A stretch of 64,000 nt of DNA from Defluviitalea saccharophila (GCF_038396635.1 NZ_CP121687.1:558001-622000); one strand, 5' to 3'. Positions 48,576-62,455 are shown, counted from the stretch's first letter. The notes: generated from the letters alone by a model not told the origin. Made by a program: numbers and translations.

Positions 48576-49781
48576 ATGAGTAAAAAAGTTGTTCTGGCAT
48601 ACTCCGGTGGGTTAGACACAACCGTTATATTACATTGGTTAAAAGAAAACTATAACTATGAAGTCATTGCAGTTTGCGTGGATGTAGGTCAAGGAAAAGA
48701 ATTGGATGGAATGGAAGAAAAGGCTCTTAAAAACGGTGCAAGCAAGCTTTACATAGAAGACGCAAAAGAAGAATTTATGAACGATTATGTTTTCCCAATG
48801 GTTAAGGCTGGTGCCATTTATGAATCCAAATATTATCTTGGCACTTCTATTGCAAGACCTCTTATTGCAAAGAAATTTGTAGAAATTGCACTTAAAGAAG
48901 GAGCTGAAGCCATTTGTCATGGCTGTACCGGTAAAGGAAACGACCAGGTACGTTTTGAACTTGCAATTAAAGCATTGGCTCCTCAGCTTAAAATTATAGC
49001 TCCCTGGAGAATATGGGATATCAAGTCCCGTGAAGACGAAATTGAATATCTTGAAAAAAGAGGAATAGAAGTTCCAATGACAAGGGAAGAAAGCTACAGC
49101 CGTGACAGAAATATGTGGCACTTAAGCCATGAAGGCTTGGATTTAGAAGATCCCGGACAAGAACCAAATTACAATAAACTGCTTAAATTAGGGGTTTCAC
49201 CGGAACAGGCTCCTGATGAACCTACTTATATAGAATTAGAATTTGAAAAAGGTATTCCTGTGAAATTAAATGGAGAAGCTCTTTCTCCCGTAGACCTGAT
49301 GAATAAGCTCAATGAAATCGGCGGCAAAAACGGAATCGGTTTATCAGATATCTTAGAAAATCGTGTGGTTGGAATGAAATCCAGAGGGGTGTATGAAACT
49401 CCAGGGGGCGTTATACTCTATGCTGCCCATGAAGAATTGGAACATATGTGTTTAGACCACCAAACCTATACTTATAAACAACAAGTTGCTTTAAAATATG
49501 CAGAACTAATTTATGCTGGAGAATGGTTTACTCCTCTTCGCGAGGCATTGGCTGCATTTGTGGATTCTACTCAAGAAACTGTAACTGGAAAAGTTAAATT
49601 AAAATTATACAAAGGAAATATTATTCCTGCAGGTACGACCTCACCATATTCTCTATATAATGAATCTATTGCAAGCTTTACAACAGGAGATTTATACAGC
49701 CATAAAGATGCTGAAGGCTTTATTAACCTATACGGTCTTCCATCTAAAGTAAGAGCTATGATGAAACAAAGAAATCAATAA
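48576..49781 (+). CDS. argG: Argininosuccinate synthase
   Basis: ArgG condenses citrulline and aspartate using ATP. The 401 residues begin with the PP-loop motif [18 protein letters not shown] and continue with [14 protein letters not shown] and the [11 protein letters not shown]-type segment (here [20 protein letters not shown]). A TTAGGAGGATTTGGT site precedes the ATG. It is transcribed divergently from argC across a 161-base region holding two ARG-box-like sites. Confidence 0.97.
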   Translation: MSKKVVLAYSGGLDTTVILHWLKENYNYEVIAVCVDVGQGKELDGMEEKALKNGASKLYIEDAKEEFMNDYVFPMVKAGAIYESKYYLGTSIARPLIAKKFVEIALKEGAEAICHGCTGKGNDQVRFELAIKALAPQLKIIAPWRIWDIKSREDEIEYLEKRGIEVPMTREESYSRDRNMWHLSHEGLDLEDPGQEPNYNKLLKLGVSPEQAPDEPTYIELEFEKGIPVKLNGEALSPVDLMNKLNEIGGKNGIGLSDILENRVVGMKSRGVYETPGGVILYAAHEELEHMCLDHQTYTYKQQVALKYAELIYAGEWFTPLREALAAFVDSTQETVTGKVKLKLYKGNIIPAGTTSPYSLYNESIASFTTGDLYSHKDAEGFINLYGLPSKVRAMMKQRNQ

Positions 49782-49809
49782 AATTAAGAAATAAAATTTC
49801 CATAACTAG

Positions 49810-49836
49810 AACCAACTCATTGATCATGAGTTGGTT
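49810..49836 (+). terminator. Hairpin between argG and argH
   Basis: AACCAACTCAT pairs with ATGAGTTGGTT over a 5-base loop, followed by CGTTTAAT. The weak T-run suggests partial termination or an mRNA-stabilising stem rather than a full stop. Confidence 0.5.
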
Positions 49837-49872
49837 CGTTTAATGAAAACAGAGTAAAGGATGTGGAGGAAA

Positions 49873-51264
49873 ATGAAATTATGGGGTGGAAGATTTTCAA
49901 AATCGACCGATTCTATGGTAGATGACTTTAACTCATCCATTCGTTTCGACCAACGATTATACAAGGAAGATATTCTAGGGAGTATTGCCCATGTTTCCAT
50001 GTTGGGAAAGCAGAATATCATCCCTATTGAAGAATCAGAAATCATAAAAAAAGAATTAAAAGTTATACTACGAGATATTGAAGACGGGAAAATAGAATTT
50101 GACATTGAAGCTGAAGACATTCATATGAATATCGAAAAAATACTTATTTCCAGAATTGGCGATACAGGCAAAAAGCTTCACACTGGAAGAAGCCGCAATG
50201 ACCAAGTTGCTCTGGATATGCGAATGTATGTAAAAAATGAAATTAAGGAAATTCAATCTTTAATTCTAAAGCTTCAGTCTGTTTTAATCAAACTTTCCAA
50301 AGAACATCTAGAAACCATTATGCCTGGGTACACCCATCTTCAAAGAGCACAGCCCATTACCCTCGCCCATCATCTCATGGCCTATTTCGAGATGTTTAAA
50401 CGGGATATTGAACGACTTGACGACACCTATAAAAGAACCAATATTCTTCCCCTTGGTTCAGGCGCTTTGGCTGCAACAACCTATCCTTTGGATCGATATG
50501 CTGTTGCAGAAGCACTCGGATTTTCCGATGTGACCTATAATAGTTTGGACGGGGTATCGGACAGGGATTATTGTATTGAATTACTCAATGCTCTTTCTTT
50601 GATTATGATGCATCTTAGTCGTTTTTCTGAAGAAATTATTCTGTGGAGTTCCCACGAATTTCATTTTATTGAATTAGACGATGCATACTCTACAGGAAGC
50701 AGTATCATGCCTCAAAAGAAAAATCCTGATATAGCAGAATTGGTTCGCGGAAAAACCGGAAGGGTATACGGGGATTTAATGAGCCTCTTAACAACTATGA
50801 AATCCCTTCCTCTGGCATATAATAAAGATATGCAGGAAGACAAGGAAGTTGTTTTTGATGCTATTGATACGGTGAAAATGTGTCTTCCTATTTTTACTTC
50901 CATGATTGAAACGATGAAAGTATTAAAAGACAATATGTATCATGCAGCCGGCGGAGGCTTTACCAATGCAACGGATGCTGCCGATTATCTCGTTAAAAAA
51001 GGCTTACCATTCAGAGATGCCCATGAGATTATTGGCAGACTGGTACTTTACTGTATCAATCATAATACCTCATTAGAAAATCTAACTTTGGAAGAATACA
51101 AAGAGCTCTCCCCAATTTTTGATGAAGATATTTTTAAAGCGATTTCTCTTGAGGAATGTGTTAATAAAAGAAGTATCATAGGCGGTCCTGCAAAAGAAAT
51201 GATCCTTCAGCATATTGAAAAAGCTGAAAATTTTATAAACAAAGCAAACACCTCTAATAATTAA
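49873..51264 (+). CDS. argH: Argininosuccinate lyase
   Basis: ArgH splits argininosuccinate into arginine and fumarate. The 463-residue sequence starts [14 protein letters not shown] and has [31 protein letters not shown] and the flexible catalytic loop [20 protein letters not shown] near 280. I chose ATG 49873, the conserved family start behind TGGAGG; an ATG four codons earlier is possible. It follows argG and ends at a strong terminator. Confidence 0.96.
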   Translation: MKLWGGRFSKSTDSMVDDFNSSIRFDQRLYKEDILGSIAHVSMLGKQNIIPIEESEIIKKELKVILRDIEDGKIEFDIEAEDIHMNIEKILISRIGDTGKKLHTGRSRNDQVALDMRMYVKNEIKEIQSLILKLQSVLIKLSKEHLETIMPGYTHLQRAQPITLAHHLMAYFEMFKRDIERLDDTYKRTNILPLGSGALAATTYPLDRYAVAEALGFSDVTYNSLDGVSDRDYCIELLNALSLIMMHLSRFSEEIILWSSHEFHFIELDDAYSTGSSIMPQKKNPDIAELVRGKTGRVYGDLMSLLTTMKSLPLAYNKDMQEDKEVVFDAIDTVKMCLPIFTSMIETMKVLKDNMYHAAGGGFTNATDAADYLVKKGLPFRDAHEIIGRLVLYCINHNTSLENLTLEEYKELSPIFDEDIFKAISLEECVNKRSIIGGPAKEMILQHIEKAENFINKANTSNN

Positions 51265-51277
51265 TTTAGAGGTGTTT
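51246..51277. terminator. Bidirectional terminator (argH / nuclease-like gene)
   Basis: AAACACCTCTAA and TTAGAGGTGTTT form a 12-bp stem around an 8-base loop, followed on plus by TTTTT. It lies between convergent genes and contains the end of the minus one. Confidence 0.85.
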
Positions 51278-51982
51278 TTTTGCATACAGAATTGTGTTCC
51301 CCTGCTTCCCGACTTCTTGTATTAAACCTATTTTTTTAAAGCAGTAAGTCATTCGTGTTGCTTGAGGAATACTTATGCCCATATACTTTGACAGCAGCTT
51401 ATTTGTAAAGGGCTGCGGCAAATCATTTGGAAGAAAGGAAAGAAAATCTTTTTTAGATTCATATACTACGGACTGCGTTACATCTAATAAAATTTTATCG
51501 TGAATACTTATGCCCTTTCGTCTCCAGCTTCCTTTGCCATCATGACATCTTATTTCTTCTGCCTGAATCATTAGAATCTCTAAACTAAAATTCTCTTCGT
51601 TTATCATTTCTGGACAACGAATCAATTCATTAAAGAAATCTATCAGTTTCCCCTTTTTAGGAGATTTTCTCCTGCTTATAAATTCTCCATTTCTGCTTAT
51701 GGTTACAATCCACTTTTCTTCACAAATAGGATAAACCAGTCTTACAGGATAATTTATAATAAGATTTCTAATTTTATTTCGTATGGAACTAAAATTTCTT
51801 GTCTGTATTTCAATGAGCTGGTTGTCTCTGACGATGTCTATGATGTATCTTCCAACCTTCACTTCAAATCTGTCTTCATCTTGGGCATACCATTGCTTTA
51901 TTTGGTTATGAAGAGAGCCTTCATTTTGAATATTGATGCCTCGATGTTCTTCCTTAATCACATTATTCCAGTTTTTCTCCAT
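51266..51982 (-). CDS. Putative PD-(D/E)XK-like nuclease with winged-helix C-terminus, unknown role
   Basis: The 238-residue protein opens with a module reading SLHNQIKQWYAQDEDRFEVKVG then IIDIVRDNQLIEIQTRNFSSIRNKI. The order E...D...ExQ is that expected of a PD-(D/E)XK nuclease site, with Gln in place of Lys. A middle region has GSWRRKGISIHDKILLDV. The last 60 residues look like a winged helix (LLSKYMGISIPQATRMTYCFKKIGLIQEVG). I recall similar uncharacterised proteins in scattered bacteria (possibly the DUF8091 group), but no function. The ribosome binding site AGAGGAG is ten bases from ATG 51982; a TTG one codon earlier is also possible. It stands alone. Confidence 0.65.
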   Translation of the reverse strand: MEKNWNNVIKEEHRGINIQNEGSLHNQIKQWYAQDEDRFEVKVGRYIIDIVRDNQLIEIQTRNFSSIRNKIRNLIINYPVRLVYPICEEKWIVTISRNGEFISRRKSPKKGKLIDFFNELIRCPEMINEENFSLEILMIQAEEIRCHDGKGSWRRKGISIHDKILLDVTQSVVYESKKDFLSFLPNDLPQPFTNKLLSKYMGISIPQATRMTYCFKKIGLIQEVGKQGNTILYAKKHL

Positions 51983-52041
51983 CAAGTAATTTCTCCTCTC
52001 TTTCTTATTATATAATTTTGCACCGTTCTTTACAAACAACA

Positions 52042-52079
52042 AAAAGCCTGTTTAGGAGATCTAATGCTCCCAAACAGGC
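52042..52079 (-). terminator. Minus-strand terminator upstream of the nuclease-like gene
   Basis: On minus, GCCTGTTTGGGAG pairs with CTCCTAAACAGGC (one G-T pair) across 8 bases and is followed by TTTTTG. The nearest minus gene upstream is glgB, so it would end a glgB transcript that runs antisense through the DUF1294 gene. Confidence 0.75.
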
Positions 52080-52178
52080 AAGTTCTTTAACCTTTATTGT
52101 TTTAAACATTGTAACTAAAAAAACAACATTGTATAATAAAGCATAATTTAAAAACATTATTATAATCCGAGGTGTAAA

Positions 52179-52448
52179 ATGAATATTTATATTTTAGCTA
52201 TTTTACTATTCATCAATGCTATTTCATGGGCTAGTTTTGGTATCGATAAAAGAAAAGCCTTAAAAAATCAATGGAGAATTTCTGAAAAAGCTTTATTGCT
52301 TTTATCTTTCTTTGGTCCCTTTGGGGCGTTTCTTGGTATGAAATTCTTTCATCATAAAACCAAGAAACTAAAATTTAAACTATTGATTCCATTGTTTTTA
52401 TGTCTGCAAGTGGGTATATACATCTATTTATTCGTCTACCCTTTTTAA
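52179..52448 (+). CDS. DUF1294 small membrane protein
   Basis: The 89-residue protein has three hydrophobic segments and the DUF1294 pattern [51 protein letters not shown]. The function is unknown. Its last 21 bases overlap the end of glgB on the opposite strand. CCGAGGTGTAAA precedes the ATG. Confidence 0.85.
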   Translation: MNIYILAILLFINAISWASFGIDKRKALKNQWRISEKALLLLSFFGPFGAFLGMKFFHHKTKKLKFKLLIPLFLCLQVGIYIYLFVYPF

Positions 52449-54641
52449 AACAGTCATTCCTAAGGGCGGAACTTTGAGTCCAATACTGTATTCTCTTCCA
52501 TCCCATTCCCTATGGTCGGCTGAAATGATTCCCTCATTTAATACATTGCTTCCGCCATATTTAGAATGATCACTGTTGAAAATCTCTTTGTATTTTCCTT
52601 TAGCTGGTACCCCGATCCTATGTTGGAAATGAGGAACCGGAGTAAAATTACATACAAAAATCAATGTATCTTTCGGATTCTTTCCTTTTCTTATGAAAGA
52701 AACCATACTGGAATTCGCATCAGAAGCATTAATCCATTCAAAACCTTCTCCACTGAAATCATATTCCCAAAAAGCGCTCTCTTTTAAGTACAGATGATTC
52801 AAATCTTTAATATATTCTTGCATTCCTCTATGCTTTTCAAACTCAAGCAAGTGCCAGTCAAGGCTTCTTGCTTCACTCCATTCGCTAAATTGGGCAAATT
52901 CTCCTCCCATAAACAGGAGTTTTTTCCCGGGATGGCCATACATAAATCCATAGGCAACCCTAAGATTAGCAAACTTCTGCCAATAATCCCCTGGCATTTT
53001 ATTAATCATGGAGCCTTTTCCATGAACCACTTCATCGTGGGAAAGAACCAGAATGAAATTTTCTGTAAAGGCATAAATCAGTCCGAAGGTCAAGTCATTA
53101 TGATGATACTTTCTATGTATAGGATCTTTCTTAATATATCTCAGGAAGTCGTTCATCCATCCCATATTCCATTTAAGGCCAAAGCCTAAACCACCTATGT
53201 CGGTTGGTCTTGATACATTAGGCCAAGCAGTTGACTCTTCTGCAATCATCATAATCCCTGGGAACTTCTGATACACGATAGAATTTAGATGTTTAAAGAA
53301 TTCTACAGCTTCTAAATTCTCACGGCCGCCAAACTGATTTGGGATCCAGTTTCCATCTGTTTTCCCATAATCTAAATAAAGCATCGATGCCACTGCATCT
53401 ACTCTCAATCCATCTATATGGTATTTTTCAAACCAGAAAACAGCATTCGCAATCAAAAATAGTTTTACTTCAATACGTCCATAATTAAAAATCAATGTTC
53501 CCCAATCCGGATGTTCCCCTTGTTTAGGATCTGCATGTTCATAAAGAGCAGTTCCGTCAAATCTGATTAAACCATAAGCATCCTTTGGAAAATGTGCAGG
53601 AACCCAATCCAGAATAACTCCTATATTATTTTGATGGCAGTAATCTACAAAATACATAAAGTCTTCCGGAGTCCCAAAACGACTGGTAGGTGCATAGTAT
53701 CCTGTTACCTGATATCCCCAAGAACCATCAAAAGGATGCTCTGTAACAGGCAATAATTCAATATGTGTATAACCCATTTCTTTAACATATGCTACCAGCT
53801 TGTGAGCCGCTTCTCTATACGTTAAATATCGGTTTCCTTCTTCCGGAACTCTCATCCATGATCCGAGATGTACCTCATATATGGATAAAGGTTGATTTAA
53901 TGGATTTGTTTGCTGACGTTTTTGCATCCATTCTGTATCTTTCCACTGATATTTATTAATATCATAAACAATCGAAGCAGAATTCGGTCTAACTTCCATG
54001 AAATTTCCATAAGGATCGGATTTTTCCAGTATGTAATCTTCTCTTGTCTTTATTTCATATTTGTAAATATCTCTTTCCATTACTCCGGGAATAAATAATT
54101 CCCAGATACCGCTGTTGTCTAAACATCTCATAGGATGTCTTCTTCCATCCCATCCATTAAAATCCCCTATAACACTGACTCTTTTTGCATTGGGTGCCCA
54201 TACGGCAAACAAAACGCCATCTACTCCATCAATAGTTATGGGATGAGCGCCTAATTTTTCATATATTTTATAATGAGTTCCTTGTCCAAAAAGATACTTA
54301 TCAAAATCTGAAATATATGGATTAAAAGAATAGGGATCATACGTACTCCATTTGTTGCCAAGATAATCTTCGATATTCAAGCGATATCTGAAGACTTTTT
54401 TACGATCAAGTAATACAGCTTCAAAAAATCCATCATTATAAATTTTTTTCATAGTATAAGTTCGTTTAGGATTTTTATCGTCTATTACTTCTATACTGGC
54501 TGCCTGTGGTATAAAGGCCCTTACAGCCACAGCCTTTTTTCCATCCACTTCTACTTCATGCATTCCTAAAATATGATGTGGATTTCTGTGTTCAGACCTT
54601 AATATTTCGTATACTTCTACAATATTTGCTGTTATTTCCAT
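52428..54641 (-). CDS. glgB: 1,4-alpha-glucan branching enzyme
   Basis: GlgB makes alpha-1,6 branches in glycogen. The 737 residues comprise an N-terminal CBM48-type region in two parts (about 10-110 and 115-220) and a GH13 barrel. Catalytic motifs are [24 protein letters not shown] with the nucleophile Asp, MIAEEST with the acid Glu, and [16 protein letters not shown]-terminal beta domain follows. No other glg genes are nearby, which is unusual. The start region is odd: a GAAGGGGGGAAG sequence lies beyond a 24-base hairpin, so ATG 54641 versus GTG 54650 is unresolved. Confidence 0.94.
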   Translation of the reverse strand: MEITANIVEVYEILRSEHRNPHHILGMHEVEVDGKKAVAVRAFIPQAASIEVIDDKNPKRTYTMKKIYNDGFFEAVLLDRKKVFRYRLNIEDYLGNKWSTYDPYSFNPYISDFDKYLFGQGTHYKIYEKLGAHPITIDGVDGVLFAVWAPNAKRVSVIGDFNGWDGRRHPMRCLDNSGIWELFIPGVMERDIYKYEIKTREDYILEKSDPYGNFMEVRPNSASIVYDINKYQWKDTEWMQKRQQTNPLNQPLSIYEVHLGSWMRVPEEGNRYLTYREAAHKLVAYVKEMGYTHIELLPVTEHPFDGSWGYQVTGYYAPTSRFGTPEDFMYFVDYCHQNNIGVILDWVPAHFPKDAYGLIRFDGTALYEHADPKQGEHPDWGTLIFNYGRIEVKLFLIANAVFWFEKYHIDGLRVDAVASMLYLDYGKTDGNWIPNQFGGRENLEAVEFFKHLNSIVYQKFPGIMMIAEESTAWPNVSRPTDIGGLGFGLKWNMGWMNDFLRYIKKDPIHRKYHHNDLTFGLIYAFTENFILVLSHDEVVHGKGSMINKMPGDYWQKFANLRVAYGFMYGHPGKKLLFMGGEFAQFSEWSEARSLDWHLLEFEKHRGMQEYIKDLNHLYLKESAFWEYDFSGEGFEWINASDANSSMVSFIRKGKNPKDTLIFVCNFTPVPHFQHRIGVPAKGKYKEIFNSDHSKYGGSNVLNEGIISADHREWDGREYSIGLKVPPLGMTVLKRVDE

Positions 54642-54649
54642 AATCAGCA

Positions 54650-54673
54650 CTGCAGTTATTTTTATAACTACAG
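54650..54673 (-). other. Hairpin between G-rich Shine-Dalgarno-like sequence and glgB start
   Basis: On minus, CTGTAGTTAT pairs with ATAACTGCAG (one G-T pair) over AAAA. GGGGGGAAG lies directly before it and the ATG eight bases after it. Confidence 0.55.
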
Positions 54674-54736
54674 CTTCCCCCCTTCACTTTAGTAATCCAT
54701 ATGTCAAATCATTTAGGCCATGTTGCTAATATGGTT

Positions 54737-54765
54737 ATTCTATCATGTTTTTTAATCTTATACAA
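54737..54765 (-). promoter_or_regulatory. Candidate promoter of glgB
   Basis: On minus, TTGTAT (54760-54765), 17 bases, TAGAAT (54737-54742), about 95 bases before the start. Confidence 0.5.
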
Positions 54766-54952
54766 TAAGTTCCAACAAGTTTTGGATATTTTCTCTCTAA
54801 TAAAAAATTTTATATTTTTATAATTATCCTTTAAATATTGTATACTCATATACTCTGCCGGATTTACGCTTTAACCCGTTGAAATTAATTTTCTATATGT
54901 TACAATTATGAATGGTGTTATTTAAAGATTTTTAGTGGAAGGAGAAGTTTGT

Positions 54953-56485
54953 TTGAACAATGAAAATAATAGTTTAGAGACTAATTTAAGTGCTTCATTT
55001 AAAGAGAGCGTTCCTCTGGCGTTTTTGAATTTTTTAAAGAATACCATTGAGGTATCTTCCAATGAATTCATACCATTTATGGATGAAATGGACGAGCAAA
55101 TTGAACACATGACAGATTATATTAAAGATGTTCTTCTTTCTTTAGAAGATATTTTAATCGAAGAAAGCAGCCAAAGATATAATAGAATACAAGAGCTCAT
55201 CAATTTTAAAAATACTATTTCAAGGCTCTTTCGTATTTCTTATGGATATGTTACAGAATTAAATATCATCTCCTTTATCATAGAAGAACAGTATCAGCTA
55301 GAACAGTTCAAAAAAACAGATATAGGTATTTTAGACTATAATCATTTTTACGAAGAATGTTCCGCATTTATTTTTCATTCTTCAAAAGAAGAAGAGAGAA
55401 TTCATAAGTTACGTGAAGTTTTAAAGCATATTCCTATAAGAATAACAAAAGACAAATTCTATGACTATATCGAAAAAAGCATAGGACTGATTGAAGTCAA
55501 TGAGGAACAGGAAGATCTTGAGCGTTTTTTTGATATGCTAAAACTTCAGTTTATTGGATCAAGCATAAAAGGATATAGAGAATTTTTGCCGGATATTGCT
55601 TCTGCTATTGATGATCTTAAATCTAAGGATTTGTTAAACCTAAATGAAGATGAAATGAATACACTATGGGAAGATATTGAAATGATCGGCGATACTTTAT
55701 CTAAGATAATAACGATCTTATCTCAGCTCTATAAAGCATTTAATTCTCTTTCAGTTCTTATTATGTTAGAAAACGTTAACTTACAAACGCTCTATAATCG
55801 CCATATTGCTTATAAGGATTTTTACCTTTCTGCGTCTTCCATAGTAAATTGGGCGTCGAATCCTGAAGAAAAAGAATTGTTGATTGAAACCCTTCCGGAA
55901 TTATTGGACAAGCATATTAAAACTCTCGAAGCCAATCTTGAGAAAAAACATTCGGTAATTATGAAACAAATTGAAGAAGGAAATGAAAATCCTCTGACTG
56001 AAAATTCATTGTCTAAAGAAATACAAAATTATCAACTGGTTTTATACTATTTAAATACAGATTTATCGGACCTTTTTAGTTATGAAAGAAAATCGTCTTC
56101 TTCAATAACAATAGATAAAACATTAAAATCTTATATCGAAGAGTTTAAACATTTTATGGATGAGCAGCTTCAAGGAATGCCTAATGTATTCAGAAAAGCA
56201 AGAATGCAGCACTTTTTAGGAATTATTCCACCAAGTATGGATGAAAAAGAATTTAGACATTATGTGAAAAATGCTGTAGAACTATGCTCTACGGAAGAAA
56301 GAAAGGCCCTTGTATTAAGCAAGATAGGGATCATAATGGAATCCAGTGGATTTTTTGAGCATCAAAGCTGTGACTGCGGTCATGACCATCACCATGATCA
56401 CCACCACCATGGGCATCATCATCACGAACATTATGATGGAGAACATTTTCATATGCATGATCATGATCACCATCATTATCATTAA
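54953..56485 (+). CDS. Unrecognised helical protein with histidine-rich C-terminal tail
   Basis: The 510-residue protein is predicted to be largely alpha-helical and acidic, without signal peptide or membrane segment. I recognise no domain in residues 1-470. The last 41 residues contain 22 histidines in runs such as DHHHDHHHHGHHHHEH, preceded by a CDCGHDHH motif, strongly suggesting binding of zinc, nickel or similar ions. The start is taken as TTG 54953, eight bases after AAGGAG; a GTG six codons upstream overlaps that site. It lies between glgB (divergent) and a bidirectional terminator. A metal storage or metal-delivery role is an inference from the tail alone. Confidence 0.7.
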   Translation: MNNENNSLETNLSASFKESVPLAFLNFLKNTIEVSSNEFIPFMDEMDEQIEHMTDYIKDVLLSLEDILIEESSQRYNRIQELINFKNTISRLFRISYGYVTELNIISFIIEEQYQLEQFKKTDIGILDYNHFYEECSAFIFHSSKEEERIHKLREVLKHIPIRITKDKFYDYIEKSIGLIEVNEEQEDLERFFDMLKLQFIGSSIKGYREFLPDIASAIDDLKSKDLLNLNEDEMNTLWEDIEMIGDTLSKIITILSQLYKAFNSLSVLIMLENVNLQTLYNRHIAYKDFYLSASSIVNWASNPEEKELLIETLPELLDKHIKTLEANLEKKHSVIMKQIEEGNENPLTENSLSKEIQNYQLVLYYLNTDLSDLFSYERKSSSSITIDKTLKSYIEEFKHFMDEQLQGMPNVFRKARMQHFLGIIPPSMDEKEFRHYVKNAVELCSTEERKALVLSKIGIIMESSGFFEHQSCDCGHDHHHDHHHHGHHHHEHYDGEHFHMHDHDHHHYH

Positions 56486-56486
56486 A

Positions 56487-56516
56487 ATAACTCCCATACA
56501 AAAGTATGGGAGTTAT
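56487..56516. terminator. Bidirectional terminator (His-tail gene / XRE gene)
   Basis: ATAACTCCCATAC and its complement form a perfect 13-bp stem with an AAAA loop between convergent genes. Confidence 0.75.
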
Positions 56517-57202
56517 AATATATTAATCTCTATTCTGATAAGCTTTGCTAAAACTTTAATTTCTTGAGGGGATACTGTATTAGTTTTAACAACACCTCTG
56601 TTTTCAATCAATAAGAGCTGACTTTGAGAAAGTTTTTTAATTTGTCTTATCATTCTTTTTCCATTATATTCAATGAAGTAAAATCCATGACTATTGAACT
56701 CATGGGCTGAGGATGCCAATATAAGGTCCCCTTTCATCATCCTAAAACCAAGCATCTCGTCATCTTCTACAGAGAGATAAAAAACTTTGTCCTTAGAAAA
56801 ACCCTCTACTTTATGATCTACTACGGGAAGCAATTTGCTGCCAATGATATTAGAAAGAGTATAATCATAAATTGGTACTGTTTTGAGTACGGAAGCAAAA
56901 GCATCATTCCAGATCGGTTCTACGGGAACTGTTTTAGTTTCTTTGTTTTTTTCTATTCTCTTAATAGATACATTTTTTTCTTCTTTAACTTCCTCTAAGG
57001 CCTCGTCATATATCAACCCATCTTCAATAGGCTCCCCTAATATTTTAGAAAAAGTATGAAGGACACTGCTGTTAATAATCTTTCTTCCACTTTCCATTTC
57101 TTCTAAAGCTTTTTCTGAAATCCCTGCTTTTTTAGCCAATTGCTTTCTGGTCATTCCTTTTTTATTTCTAATATTAGCTATTTGTTGCCCTAATCTGCTC
57201 AT
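56513..57202 (-). CDS. XRE-family regulator with degenerate S24-like domain
   Basis: The 229-residue protein begins with a Cro/C1 helix-turn-helix (about 5-60, RLGQQIANIRNKKGMTRKQLAKKAGISEKALEEMESGRK). A Lys/Glu-rich linker follows, then a LexA/CI-like C-terminal fold (about 120-229) with FYLSVEDDEMLGFRMMKGDLILA. In active S24 proteins this stretch reads DSM with the catalytic Ser; here it is DDEM, and the Lys region reads KRMIRQIKK. It is therefore probably not self-cleaving. ATG 57202 has GGAGG five bases upstream. It lies just after the rRNA operon terminator. The targets are unknown. Confidence 0.8.
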   Translation of the reverse strand: MSRLGQQIANIRNKKGMTRKQLAKKAGISEKALEEMESGRKIINSSVLHTFSKILGEPIEDGLIYDEALEEVKEEKNVSIKRIEKNKETKTVPVEPIWNDAFASVLKTVPIYDYTLSNIIGSKLLPVVDHKVEGFSKDKVFYLSVEDDEMLGFRMMKGDLILASSAHEFNSHGFYFIEYNGKRMIRQIKKLSQSQLLLIENRGVVKTNTVSPQEIKVLAKLIRIEINIL

Positions 57203-57263
57203 AATATCCTCCATTATTTATTATCTTTTGTTTAATTATTATATCAAATAAAATCTACATTTA

Positions 57264-57294
57264 AAATAAAAAAACCCCTGAACGAATTCAGGAG
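57264..57294 (-). terminator. Terminator of the rRNA operon
   Basis: On minus, CTCCTGAA-TTCG-TTCAGGGG is an 8-bp stem (one T-G pair) with a TTCG loop, followed by TTTTTTTATTTT. It lies 28 bases after the tRNA-Gly gene. Confidence 0.88.
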
Positions 57295-57322
57295 ATTGAT
57301 TTTTCTATGTACGCATTTTTTA

Positions 57323-57393
57323 AGCGGGTGATGGGAATCGAACCCACGTATCCAGCTTGGAAGGCTGGTGTTCTACCATTGAACTACACCCGC
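57323..57393 (-). tRNA. tRNA-Gly (anticodon TCC)
   Basis: On minus the gene folds as a cloverleaf: acceptor GCGGGTG/CACCCGC, D arm GTTC-AATGGTA-GAAC, anticodon stem CCAGC/GCTGG with loop CTTCCAA (anticodon TCC) and a T arm with TTCGATT. The discriminator base is T. CCA is not encoded (the flank is TAAAAAA). It starts only five bases after the 5S gene and is part of the rRNA transcript. Confidence 0.95.
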
Positions 57394-57398
57394 ATATA

Positions 57399-57515
57399 TT
57401 CGGCAGCCACCTACTCTCCCAGGCAGTCTCCCGCCAAGTACCATCGGCCGTCTATGGCTTAACCATCATGTTCGGTATGGGTATGGGTGTTTCCCATAGA
57501 CGCGTCGCCACCGAA
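57399..57515 (-). rRNA. 5S ribosomal RNA
   Basis: About 117 bases on minus beginning TTCGGTGGCGACGCG and ending GTGGCTGCCGAA, whose ends pair. The internal CCATACCGAACATG segment is the conserved 5S loop sequence. Ends are judged from pairing. Confidence 0.93.
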
Positions 57516-57527
57516 AACTTTTTGTTT

Positions 57528-57553
57528 TTTTGCACCTTCAAAACCAAACACTG
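57528..57553 (-). repeat. 3' arm of the 23S rRNA processing stalk
   Basis: On minus this downstream flank of 23S is complementary, with two G-T or mismatch positions, to 60621-60646 upstream of 23S. The pair forms the expected RNase III stalk. Confidence 0.7.
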
Positions 57554-57570
57554 ATTGCTAAAGTGATTTA

Positions 57571-60473
<2,903 letters not shown>

Positions 60474-60620
60474 AAGTAAAAAATGTTTGCATTTTTTGCT
60501 TAGGTCATGAGAACTTTTCGATGCACAAGCTCCCTACCCTACGAAAAGTTCGAATGGTAGCCATGAGCTTGGCTCTTAAATTCATCATGCCTTTGCAAGA
60601 ATGTTTACTTTAGCTTCTTT

Positions 60621-60646
60621 CAGTGTTTAGTTTTCAAGGTGCAAAA
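60621..60646 (-). repeat. 5' arm of the 23S rRNA processing stalk
   Basis: On minus TTTTGCACCTTGAAAACTAA and the following CACTG lie upstream of 23S and pair with 57528-57553. The 222-base 16S-23S spacer contains no tRNA gene. Confidence 0.7.
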
Positions 60647-60655
60647 TCTTGAGAG

Positions 60656-60686
60656 CATTGAACCCTCAAAACCAAACAGCACAAAC
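60656..60686 (-). repeat. 3' arm of the 16S rRNA processing stalk
   Basis: On minus GTTTGTGCTGTTTGGTTTTG through TCAATG lies just after 16S and is complementary to 62290-62320 upstream of 16S, with a few wobble or unpaired positions. Confidence 0.7.
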
Positions 60687-60692
60687 TCATTT

Positions 60693-62222
<1,530 letters not shown>

Positions 62223-62289
62223 TAATCCTTGCCAGTTTACTGGCTATCTTTTAATCTTCAATCAATGGAATTGATTGGGTTGTTTTTTG

Positions 62290-62320
62290 GTTTGTGCTGT
62301 TTAGTTTTCAAAGATCAATG
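62290..62320 (-). repeat. 5' arm of the 16S rRNA processing stalk
   Basis: On minus CATTGATCTTTGAAAACTAA followed by ACAGCACAAAC pairs with 60656-60686. The TTTGAAAACTAAAC core is common upstream of Firmicutes rRNA genes. Confidence 0.7.
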
Positions 62321-62369
62321 GAATCTCTCTTCCACATATTTCTTCGTGTCTTTTGCGACAACGAAATGT

Positions 62370-62398
62370 ATTATATCACTTTTTTCTTTGTGTGTCAA
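62370..62398 (-). promoter_or_regulatory. rRNA operon promoter, proximal
   Basis: On minus a full consensus: TTGACA (62393-62398), 17 bases, TATAAT (62370-62375), preceded by AAAAAAGTTG. It is about 150 bases before 16S. Confidence 0.85.
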
Positions 62399-62426
62399 CA
62401 ACTTTTTTATTTTATTTCTCATCCAA

Positions 62427-62455
62427 TCTGTAGCATTTATGGATGAGCTTGTCAA
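62427..62455 (-). promoter_or_regulatory. rRNA operon promoter candidate, weak
   Basis: On minus TTGACA (62450-62455), 17 bases, TACAGA (62427-62432). The -35 is perfect and the -10 is poor. Confidence 0.35.

Noticed and set aside
56346-56567. Open frames rich in Met/Ile or His overlapping the end of the His-tail gene
   Set aside because: They arise from the repetitive CAT/CAC codons of the histidine tail read in other frames.
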